Program-made: the position numbers and the translations under genes
Shown here: positions 8,504 to 15,056 of the stretch, piece by piece
Numbering within the stretch: the first letter of the stretch is position 1
How the letters are laid out: each line of letters begins with the position of its first letter
Notes under the pieces: model-generated
The model's database searches: none
What the model was told of the DNA's origin: nothing
Seen by the model: the letters and a program-made list of their open reading frames with translations, nothing else
NCBI RefSeq assembly: GCF_009831235.1
Contig: NZ_WUUL01000002.1
Span: 124,001 to 188,000 of the forward strand
Source: Shimazuella alba
GTDB lineage: Bacteria; Bacillota; Bacilli; Thermoactinomycetales; Thermoactinomycetaceae
Direction: 5' to 3'
DNA: 64,000 nt

Positions 8504-9419
8504 GTGTATCCCCTCTGTGGATGGTTTCCAGAAAAAATTCCTCTAAAGATAATTCCTTTTTTATCAACGCTTCCAGTCCGATATCATTTTCAATAAGTGT
8601 TCTGGATACATCTACAGGAGTAACATCAGACTGATAAATCCGAATTGTTCTTCCATCCATTACTTTGAAATTGGTAATCATCATCTTGTTCTCTAACACA
8701 AATACAGCTTTCTTACTATTTGTCACTACCACTTCTATATAATCACTTGGTTGTGATCGAACTTGGGTCATAGAAACTTCTTTTATCAACTTTCCATTTT
8801 GTATCACACCAATCGTATCAGCCAGGTACTCGATTTCCTGTAAGATGTGACTAGAAATAAATAAGGTTATCCCATATTCTCGATTTAGCATACGAAACAA
8901 CTCGCGTTGCTCTTGTATACCAATTGGATCTAAACCATTCACTGGTTCATCGAGAATTAATAATTCTGGCTTTGTACAAATAGCTCTCGCCAGTCCTAAA
9001 CGTTGTTTCATCCCTATAGAAAAATGCTTTACCAATTTTCCTTTTGTGTCTGTCAAACCAGTTAATTCAAGTGCATCTCTTATCGCTTTTTTATCATGAA
9101 AACCCATGTATTCACAATGAATCTCTAAGTTTGCAAGTGCTGTGAGATTTTCATATAAAATGGGATATTCGATCAAACTACCAATTCGTTTCCGAATATC
9201 ATAAGAGGTTGGTGTTAGAAGCTGTCCAAAAAGCTCTATCTTTCCACTAGTCGGCTGAATCAAATTGGCAATCATTCGCATGGTTGTCGTTTTCCCTGCA
9301 CCATTTGGACCTAAGAAACCATATATTTCTCCTTGGTTCACATTCATATTAAGATCAGAAATAATCTCATGTCCATTTGTTACTTTGCTCACTTGCCTCA
9401 TTTGGATGATTTTAGTCAT
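8496..9419 (-). CDS. ABC transporter ATP-binding protein (BcrA/antibiotic-export type)
   Basis: This cytoplasmic ATPase subunit of about 307 residues has Walker A (G-P-N-G-A-G-K-T-T), signature (F-S-I-G-M-K-Q-R-L), Walker B (L-L-I-L-D-E-P-V-N-G-L-D) and a switch His in I-S-S-H. The C-terminal 80 residues match the extension found in bacitracin/lantibiotic-type ATPases. The frame is open to 9443, but the ATG at 9419 follows AAAGGAG at 9 nt and gives the usual N-terminus, so it is preferred. It is the first gene of the operon with the permease and serine hydrolase. Confidence 0.9.
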   Translation of the reverse strand: MTKIIQMRQVSKVTNGHEIISDLNMNVNQGEIYGFLGPNGAGKTTTMRMIANLIQPTSGKIELFGQLLTPTSYDIRKRIGSLIEYPILYENLTALANLEIHCEYMGFHDKKAIRDALELTGLTDTKGKLVKHFSIGMKQRLGLARAICTKPELLILDEPVNGLDPIGIQEQRELFRMLNREYGITLFISSHILQEIEYLADTIGVIQNGKLIKEVSMTQVRSQPSDYIEVVVTNSKKAVFVLENKMMITNFKVMDGRTIRIYQSDVTPVDVSRTLIENDIGLEALIKKELSLEEFFLETIHRGDTHA

Positions 9420-9449
9420 ATATACCACTCCTTTCCTGATCATTTAAAG

Positions 9450-9745
9450 CTGGACAAAGTCGCTTGATGTGTGTTTTGAACTAGATAATGCAACTAGGCT
9501 CTAGTTAACAAGTTTCACTGAAATAAATATAACAAGAACTATTTTCGTTTTCCCTTCGCAAACCTTAAGAAAATCTTTCGAAAAAATGAGGTTGTTTCAT
9601 AAATCACTCTTAATTCTGGACAAAAGTCGCTTATGAGGAATACCAGCAAACGTGTTATTACCAGCAAAATAGATCCATTTTCTGAAAATCATTTATGTAT
9701 GTACCGATAAAAGAGTGATCCTTTATTCCGTATAACAGCAATAAC
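9450..9745. other. intergenic stretch with a direct repeat and no supported gene
   Basis: The AT-rich segment between the ABC operon and the next foreign unit has a direct repeat of CTGGACAAA(A)GTCGCTT at 9450-9465 and 9616-9632, about 165 bp apart. A short frame between them (starting near 9586) stops after 16 codons. It ends in a strong plus-strand terminator at 9751. It may be a decayed insertion sequence or an unannotated small RNA; neither can be supported. Confidence 0.35.
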
Positions 9746-9750
9746 GAGTC

Positions 9751-9785
9751 GCGGCTAAGGATAAATTCCTTAGCCGCTTTTTTGC
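9751..9785 (+). terminator. strong plus-strand terminator without an obvious gene
   Basis: GCGGCTAAGGA pairs perfectly with TCCTTAGCCGC around a 5-nt loop and is followed by TTTTTT on the plus strand. The nearest plus-strand coding gene ends at 5243, so it terminates an unrecognised transcript from the 9450-9750 region or is a remnant. Confidence 0.75.
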
Positions 9786-9825
9786 ACGAAAAGACTTCAG
9801 TTTCGCTATTTTAGGTGAAACGAGT

Positions 9826-9848
9826 CGCCGGTAATCTTATCACCGGCG
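9826..9848 (-). terminator. hairpin overlapping the stop codon of the 9840 gene
   Basis: CGCCGGT and ACCGGCG pair around a 9-nt loop. The 5' arm of the minus-strand hairpin is made of the last two codons and the stop of the gene, so hairpin and coding end are merged. Confidence 0.55.
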
Positions 9849-10286
9849 CTTGTTGACGACCACAGTAGTGTTCGAGATGTGAGGCGCCTGAACACCCACA
9901 ACTCCACCCACGTTGACGTTGACCACGGAACCGCTGGAGTTTCGTCCGCTCCCCTTCACATACTCCATGTGAAGACGCTTGTCTTCCTTGAGAATTCGGA
10001 TTTGATTAATACCCTTCGAGCCAGTCAGGGTCCAGGTGTTCCTGCCCTTCCGTCGGAGTTCCATTGTCCCAAACGGGAGCGCCGAGCCCCGAGCCATCTT
10101 GGTGAGCAGCTCATGACTCAGTTCCCTCCGTCCATGATACTTGATGGTGGCGGCGATGATCTCGCGGAAGTTGTCGCCGTAGATCTTCACCTCCTTGGAG
10201 GTGACAATCTTTCGGAAGTTGTCTCCGAGAACCTCGACGTCTTCGGTGGTGGTGATGTTCTCGAGGTTGTCATCCTCAATCAGCAT
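9840..10286 (-). CDS. orphan protein with internal GDNFR repeats; foreign codon use
   Basis: This protein of about 148 residues has no recognised family. It carries two adjacent copies of a 13-residue unit, V-L-G-D-N-F-R-K-I and I-Y-G-D-N-F-R-E-I (about residues 18-28 and 34-44), a basic central region, and a C-terminal tail rich in V, N and G that ends in lysine and arginines. The frame is open upstream to 10355, but that extension contains the promoter -10, so the ATG at 10286 (AAAGG nearby) is chosen. The coding part is strongly GC-rich while its promoter is AT-rich. It is one of the stand-alone foreign units. Confidence 0.65.
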   Translation of the reverse strand: MLIEDDNLENITTTEDVEVLGDNFRKIVTSKEVKIYGDNFREIIAATIKYHGRRELSHELLTKMARGSALPFGTMELRRKGRNTWTLTGSKGINQIRILKEDKRLHMEYVKGSGRNSSGSVVNVNVGGVVGVQAPHISNTTVVVNKRR

Positions 10287-10346
10287 TTTCGTACGCCTTT
10301 CATTCTCGAGGAAAAAGCCCTTTGCCTTCTCTACTCTATTGAATCT

Positions 10347-10375
10347 ATTATACATATAAAATTATCCATATCCAA
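10347..10375 (-). promoter_or_regulatory. promoter of the 9840 gene
   Basis: On the minus strand TTGGAT (10370-10375) and TATAAT (10347-10352) are 17 bp apart. It reads into the GC-rich orphan gene after a leader of about 55 nt. The AT-rich, sigma-A-like promoter contrasts with the coding sequence it drives. Confidence 0.7.
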
Positions 10376-10397
10376 AACAGTATTCGGAACAATAATA

Positions 10398-10441
10398 AAA
10401 AAGACTGGAAGGTACATATGTACTACCTCCAGTTCTTTTTG
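10398..10441. terminator. bidirectional hairpin terminator
   Basis: AAAAAAGACTGGAAGGTA pairs with TACTACCTCCAGTTCTTTTT around CATATG with A-run and T-run on either side. It separates the second Nudix unit from the promoter of the 9840 gene. Confidence 0.65.
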
Positions 10442-10607
10442 TATAGATGGTCTAAAATCGATGCTCGCTCCCTCTACCTCATTTTGTTAGGTTGCAGCAC
10501 ATTCAGATTCAGATGCTACATTTTGATAAGGTATCCGAACAAATCGGAAGAGAGCAATCAAATAAAGTTTATAGATGTCTTATAAGAACTGTCTTTGAAA
10601 TGAGTGT

Positions 10608-10637
10608 GGGGTATCTGTTGTCATAACCAGATACCCC
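10608..10637 (-). terminator. hairpin downstream of the second Nudix gene
   Basis: GGGGTATCTG pairs perfectly with CAGATACCCC around a 10-nt loop. There is no T-run; it resembles the hairpins that close the other foreign units. Confidence 0.45.
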
Positions 10638-10695
10638 AACTGCTTGCGCTTCTTGCGAGGATCAACCCAACAAAAAACGCAAGCGAGAGTGAATA

Positions 10696-11121
10696 CTAAA
10701 TCTTCACGCCCGCCTTCTTCAAAGCGTCGCGAAGAATCTTACCGTGGTCAAAGGCAAGGGTCTGGTTCAGTGCTTCGGAGACCAGAACCCACTCGGCCTT
10801 ACGAGCGTCGTCGCCAGCCTTCGGCTTTGGCATGCCATTAAGCACCACCACGTAGGCGTCGCTGACGACATGCCCCCTTGGGTCACGCCCACGTTCACCG
10901 TAGGTACCGACAAACGTAATGGGAACCTCCACCGTCAGGCTCACCTCTTCGAGTGTCTCACGCTTCGCTGCTTCCTCGGAGTTCTCGCCCTCATCAAGGT
11001 ATCCGCCGGGCAAAGCCAACTTCCCCTTAAACGGATCATCACCTCGCTCGATGAGCAACACATGCCAAGTACTGTCAACTTCGGTCAACATAATCATGTC
11101 GGCCGTGTCTGCCTTACGCAT
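10696..11121 (-). CDS. Nudix hydrolase (ADP-ribose pyrophosphatase-like); foreign codon use
   Basis: This 141-residue single-domain protein has a full-length Nudix box at residues 40-62: G-Y-L-D-E-G-E, seven residues, then R-E-T-L-E-E-V-S-L. It matches GX5EX7REUXEEXGU except that the last Gly is Ser. The L-P-G-G and E-R-G-D-D-P-F-K-G-K-L-A-L segments are typical of ADP-ribose or nucleoside-diphosphate-sugar hydrolases of the NadM/NudF-like group. The codon use is GC-rich. A GGAGAAG ribosome site precedes the ATG, and transcription probably begins at an extended -10 at the left end of the decayed tnpB copy. Confidence 0.85.
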   Translation of the reverse strand: MRKADTADMIMLTEVDSTWHVLLIERGDDPFKGKLALPGGYLDEGENSEEAAKRETLEEVSLTVEVPITFVGTYGERGRDPRGHVVSDAYVVVLNGMPKPKAGDDARKAEWVLVSEALNQTLAFDHGKILRDALKKAGVKI

Positions 11122-11159
11122 TTCTTCTCCTTTGCCTCAATCACGAATGGACAATATTC

Positions 11160-11168
11160 ATTATATCA
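11160..11168 (-). promoter_or_regulatory. extended -10 promoter at the left end of the second tnpB copy, facing the Nudix gene
   Basis: Read on the minus strand the sequence is TGATATAAT, identical to the one at 3514-3522 and placed at the same position relative to the tnpB left end. A start site near 11153 gives a leader of about 32 nt with a proper ribosome site before the Nudix ATG at 11121. Confidence 0.55.
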
Positions 11169-12003
11169 TTGCGAGCGAGAAAATCCACGGTAGGGGTAAT
11201 GGGATAAAAGCAAGCTGGTAGGATAATTTTTGGATACACTTGACAAGTAGCAAACGTATGACCTGTGGTATTCGCAAAATTCCAACGAAGGCGTGATTCC
11301 ATGCATAAAGCCTTTTCCTACCGTCTTCGACCGATCAAAGCACAGGCAATGCTGATTCACAAATCCATCGGCTGTAGCCGTTTTGTGTTCAATCATTTTC
11401 TTGGTGAATGGAACAACATGTATCAAGAAACGGGGAAAGGGCTGACCTATTCCACCTGCTCCCGTGTCCTAACCGAAAAAAAGCGGGAGTTCGTGTGGTT
11501 GAAAGAAGTGGATTCCACTTCCCTGCAAAACACACGGAAACATCTGGCGGATGCATTTCAGCGCTTTTTTCAAAAGCAAAACGATGCTCCGCGTTTCAAA
11601 AGCAGGAAAAATCAGGTACAAGCGTATACCAGTCAGTGCAGCTACTCCAAAAATAGCAGACCGACCATTGAAATAGATAGAAACAAAATCAAATTGCCCA
11701 AATTAGGCTGGGTAAAGTTTGTCCCATCAGGTCGTATTCTGTCCACCACGATCCGTCGTACCTCATCGGGGAAATACAGCATATCTATTCTTTGTGAGGG
11801 ATGCTACTTGCGATCCATCCCCGCAAGAAAAGAAGCCATCGGCATCGTTTTAAGGACTGAAATATTTTTCCATTTTCGATGATGGAACGAAAACGAAACC
11901 GGACTGTTTTTTTCGCCAATACGAACGAAAGCTAGCCAAACTGCAACAAACGATGGCACGAAGAAAAAGGCTGCTCCAATGGAACAAAGCCCGAATCATG
12001 CAA
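11161..12003 (+). mobile_element. truncated second copy of the tnpB element (left end retained)
   Basis: The left 140 bp match the left end of the element at 3381-3520 with scattered changes, and the coding part matches tnpB up to about codon 238. The right third and the right end are missing. The left-end palindrome is degraded. Confidence 0.85.
11301..12003 (+). pseudogene. tnpB: decayed, truncated tnpB
   Basis: It is nearly identical to tnpB at 2254-3381 for about 185 codons, then the frame is broken just at the first RuvC motif: the A-I-G-I-D-L-G region becomes A-I-G-I-V-L-R and stops at 11882. Homology continues in another frame to about 12003, where it ends next to the stop of the histidine kinase gene. 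It lacks the catalytic E and D and the zinc ribbon. The promoter -10 is TGTGGT instead of TATAAT, and the ribosome site GAAGGCG replaces AAGGAGG, so transcription and translation signals are both damaged. Confidence 0.92.
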
Positions 12004-12008
12004 TATAA

Positions 12009-12950
12009 TTAAGAGTTAATATTTGCACGGTCAAACTTGATTGTAAAAATAGTTTTGTCAAACGGCTTACTCGTCAGTGAGATTTTACCTTTTATTTTCT
12101 CTACCAGTCGTTTCGTTATCGTTAACCCTAGTCCGCTCCCTTGGTACAACTGATTTCGACTATCCTCTAACGTATACAATCGTTCGAAAACAAGCTTTTG
12201 ATCTCTTTCACTTATCCCTTTTCCTTGATCCCAAATATCAATCCATACATGCTGTTCATCATATCGCAAACGAATACCGATTACTTGTCCATCTGCTCCA
12301 TATCGAATCGCATTGGATAATAAATTATTTAAGATTCGATTCAGTGCTGTCTCATTGCTATTGGCATACAATGTCACCTCAGGTATTTCCACATCCACTT
12401 TTAACCCTTTGTCTGTTATCTGTTCATAAAAAAAGAGAATATTATTTTTACAGACTTCATTGAGATTGATGTTGGTTATTGGTAAATCTAAGTCACCGGA
12501 CTCCAGTTTGGCCAAATCAAAAAATTTATTCATCAAACTCAGTATGTGTTGTGCTTTTTCATAGATATTAGCGATTAAGTTATTTCGTTCATTCTCTGAT
12601 AGCTTTTGATCTAACATGAAACTTTCGGAAAGACCAAGGATCACGGTGAGCGGAGTTTTTAGATCGTGGGACATATTGGTGTGCATTCTACGAATCGATT
12701 GCTCCAACTGCGTATAGGTGAGGACAGTTTTATTTTTTTGAGCCAATAAACGGTTTAAAACGATCAAGAGTTTTTTTATCTCTGGATCGTTTGTGAATAC
12801 TTGAATATTTTCGGCTGTCGCTTCCTCTAAGATCGTGTTTAATTTTTCATGAATATATAGAAGATCTCGGTGTTGTTTTCGTCTGGAAAATAGGAGATAT
12901 AAATTGCTGCAACCTAGTAATAAAGCAATCCCAACCCATAAGAAAATCAT
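12009..12950 (-). CDS. sensor histidine kinase
   Basis: This membrane kinase of about 313 residues has one N-terminal transmembrane helix (residues 1-20) and no visible external domain. It has a HisKA domain with H-D-L-K-T-P, an N-box (N-N-L-L-S-N-A-I-R-Y-G), a G1 box (D-Q-G-K-G-I) and G-S-G-L-G-L-T. With one TM segment and no sensor domain it may sense via a partner protein. The ATG at 12950 overlaps the stop of the response regulator (TGATG), so the two are translationally coupled; the longer open frame to 12983 is not used. The nearby ABC/serine hydrolase operon is a possible target, but only by proximity. Confidence 0.92.
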   Translation of the reverse strand: MIFLWVGIALLLGCSNLYLLFSRRKQHRDLLYIHEKLNTILEEATAENIQVFTNDPEIKKLLIVLNRLLAQKNKTVLTYTQLEQSIRRMHTNMSHDLKTPLTVILGLSESFMLDQKLSENERNNLIANIYEKAQHILSLMNKFFDLAKLESGDLDLPITNINLNEVCKNNILFFYEQITDKGLKVDVEIPEVTLYANSNETALNRILNNLLSNAIRYGADGQVIGIRLRYDEQHVWIDIWDQGKGISERDQKLVFERLYTLEDSRNQLYQGSGLGLTITKRLVEKIKGKISLTSKPFDKTIFTIKFDRANINS

Positions 12951-13651
12951 CAAAAATCCCCCATCCGATACCCTATTCCCCAAACTGTTTTGATGTATTT
13001 TGGCGAGGAGGCCTCTTCTTCTATCTTTTCTCTAAGTCTGCTTATATGTACTTGAATCGCATTTTCATCAGCAAAAAAATCTTCGTTCCAAATGCTGCGG
13101 TAGATTTGTTCTTTTGAGAATGCCCTTTTTGGCTCTGTCATAAATAATTTTAGTATCTGAAATTCTTTTGAGGTGAGTTGTATTTCTTTTTTCTTTTTAA
13201 ATACTCGCAGCGTCTCTAAATCAAGTGTAAGTTCATGAATTTTTATCTGTTTTGTTTCTTCTTTTGTGGTTGTTTTATAGGTGTACTGAGTAGCACGTCG
13301 CAGAGATGCTTTTATCCGAGCAGAAAGTTCGACTAAAGAGAACGGTTTTGCGAGGTAATCATCCGCCCCAAAACCAAGTCCCAACGCTTTATCGATATCA
13401 CTATCTTTTGCAGACAAGATCAAAACCGGAACAAAACTTTTCTCCCTTATCTTCTTTAATAATTCTATCCCATCTATACCTGGCAGCATCAAGTCCAGAA
13501 GGATGATATCGTATTTTTCCGAGCTAATGAATTTACTTGCTATTATCCCATCTGTAATATGCTGTACCTGCATACCATCTTTGCGCAAATGATTTACTAC
13601 CATTTCCGCGATTGCAGGATCATCTTCTACCAAAAGTATTTTTTCATTCAA
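12950..13651 (-). CDS. OmpR/PhoB-family response regulator
   Basis: This DNA-binding regulator of about 233 residues has a receiver domain at residues 1-120 (E-D-D near the start, the phosphorylated Asp in D-L-M-L-P, and K in A-K-P-F) and a C-terminal winged helix (about 135-230) ending in T-V-W-G-I-G-Y-R-M. The frame is open to 13765, but the TTG at 13651 follows AAAGGTG at correct spacing and gives the normal start N-E-K-I-L-L-V-E-D-D. It is paired with the downstream sensor kinase. Confidence 0.92.
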   Translation of the reverse strand: MNEKILLVEDDPAIAEMVVNHLRKDGMQVQHITDGIIASKFISSEKYDIILLDLMLPGIDGIELLKKIREKSFVPVLILSAKDSDIDKALGLGFGADDYLAKPFSLVELSARIKASLRRATQYTYKTTTKEETKQIKIHELTLDLETLRVFKKKKEIQLTSKEFQILKLFMTEPKRAFSKEQIYRSIWNEDFFADENAIQVHISRLREKIEEEASSPKYIKTVWGIGYRMGDF

Positions 13652-13732
13652 CGGTATCACCTTTCTTTCGTTGTTCCAAACATTATCATAAACTTGTCTT
13701 CCATTGATTCTTTCTATCCACAAAAAATCGAT

Positions 13733-13760
13733 GCGTGCTTGGAATCGTACCCAAGCACGC
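13733..13760 (-). terminator. hairpin terminator of the 13786 gene
   Basis: GCGTGCTTGG pairs perfectly with CCAAGCACGC around an 8-nt loop, 25 bp past the stop codon. Confidence 0.6.
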
Positions 13761-13785
13761 AACAATTGGAGTAAGATGATTACAC

Positions 13786-14298
13786 CTACTTGATGCGAAA
13801 ACCAGCACGCTTCAAGAAAAGCGGGGCATATTCTTTTGCCAGTTCCACGTTCAAAAAAGGCTGTCGGACACCTCGATCACTCTCCATATCCAACACGTCT
13901 TTCTTCGTCACGATCAACATAGCACAGGATCCATATGCTTTTTTGTGAATTTCGAAAGAATGAATCCCTTGAATATCATAAAACCTCTTATCTGGGGTTT
14001 GAACAAGCGTATGGCGCCAGCCCCATGACCATCCCTTAGGCTGCTTCTCTCGCCACGCTTTAACCGTTTTTCCATGCCACTGTTCATCCCATTCTTCTGG
14101 GCGACCAGCGCTTTCTGCTGAGAAGAGTGCAACCATCGGCCACTTCATAAGTTCATGAATAGCTAGAGCAAGTGCAGCGCACTGTCCATTGCCGTATGCG
14201 TAGATCACATCCTTATGATCTATCTCGCCAAGTGGAATTTCTATCGACACGATCTTTCGATCCCGAATGACTTCCACACGAGCCAACTTATCAGACAT
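13786..14298 (-). CDS. orphan protein with conserved Cys-His-Asp pattern; foreign unit
   Basis: This protein of about 170 residues is not assigned to a named family. G-N-G-Q-C-A-A-L-A-L-A-I-H-E-L (Cys near residue 41), W-R-H-T-L-V (His near 97) and F-Y-D-I-Q-G (Asp near 109) are ordered like a papain/transglutaminase-type Cys-His-Asp triad, which suggests a cysteine peptidase or amidase fold; this is inference from residue order only. The frame is open to 14430, but a TATAAT lies in that upstream part and the ATG at 14298 has AAAAGG at good spacing. It has its own promoter and terminator between the two-component system and the yvlD-like gene. Confidence 0.6.
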   Translation of the reverse strand: MSDKLARVEVIRDRKIVSIEIPLGEIDHKDVIYAYGNGQCAALALAIHELMKWPMVALFSAESAGRPEEWDEQWHGKTVKAWREKQPKGWSWGWRHTLVQTPDKRFYDIQGIHSFEIHKKAYGSCAMLIVTKKDVLDMESDRGVRQPFLNVELAKEYAPLFLKRAGFRIK

Positions 14299-14462
14299 AG
14301 CTTTTGCCTTTTCTCTTGATTCCAACTGTATCGGCTTACATTGTATCATATTATAATTTCCACTTATTGAAATGGAACTATTCCGTTTCCTAATTGATTG
14401 CATCCTTCGAATCGCCTCTTCAGCCAACACATGAATGAAAAAATTTTAAATCCATATAAAAA

Positions 14463-14490
14463 CCCTCTTTTCATACGAAAAGAGGGAAGG
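14463..14490 (-). terminator. terminator of the YvlD-like gene
   Basis: CCCTCTTTT pairs with AAAAGAGGG around a 6-nt loop; the minus strand continues with TTTTTAT. Confidence 0.8.
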
Positions 14491-14494
14491 AAAT

Positions 14495-14821
14495 CTATTT
14501 TCTGGTGATAAAACGTACAATGGTAGCTTCCAAGGTTAAGATAAGACCTCCATATAGTGCCGGCACAAAACCATCAATGTCAAAACCATCCACAACTAAA
14601 CTAAGGAGACCAAACAGAGACACGTTCACGATAAGACCAAATAAGCCGAGTGTAATCAAAGATAACAACCATTTAATCGGCCAAATAAGAATATTGATAA
14701 CCGCTAGTAAAAGAGCAACCAACAGCGCTGTTGTCCAATCGTCCACATGTACGCCTGGTAAATAATTTGCAATGAGATAGACAGTCACCGCATTTAAGAT
14801 AATCCCTATTATCCAACGCAT
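14495..14821 (-). CDS. YvlD-like four-helix membrane protein (phage holin 4 superfamily)
   Basis: This membrane protein of about 108 residues has four transmembrane helices and the family pattern N-A-V-x-V, L-P-G-V, N-x-x-I-W-P and G-L-F-G-L-I-V-N. Despite the family name it is a chromosomal protein in Bacillales (YvlD), linked in Bacillus to cell-envelope stress functions; there is no phage context here. The second of two ATGs (14821) is taken as start because the first is only 2-3 nt from GGAG. Confidence 0.85.
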   Translation of the reverse strand: MRWIIGIILNAVTVYLIANYLPGVHVDDWTTALLVALLLAVINILIWPIKWLLSLITLGLFGLIVNVSLFGLLSLVVDGFDIDGFVPALYGGLILTLEATIVRFITRK

Positions 14822-15016
14822 CGTCATTTCTCCTCTCTATACAAAAAGTATATCGATGATTTTTATTTCCCTCAAGTTTGGAATATCAAGATGCAAAGAA
14901 CTTCGCCTTTCTCTGTTATTCTCTCTGCTCTTTTTCCTCCTATAACAACCTTTTTCCTTTAAATAAAGATGCTTCCCTCCATCCGTTGTAAAGATCCTAT
15001 ATTTCAAACACAAAAA

Positions 15017-15045
15017 AGGACCACACGAGAAAATAGTGCAGTCCT
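15017..15045 (-). terminator. terminator of the uvrBA operon
   Basis: AGGACTGCAC pairs with GTGTGGTCCT with one mismatch on the minus strand, followed by TTTTTTG. Confidence 0.8.
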
Positions 15046-15056
15046 AGAATATATAG

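Noticed and set aside
14495-14821. Phage holin, hence prophage remnant
   Set aside because: It is the chromosomal YvlD-like family; there are no phage lysis or structural genes nearby.
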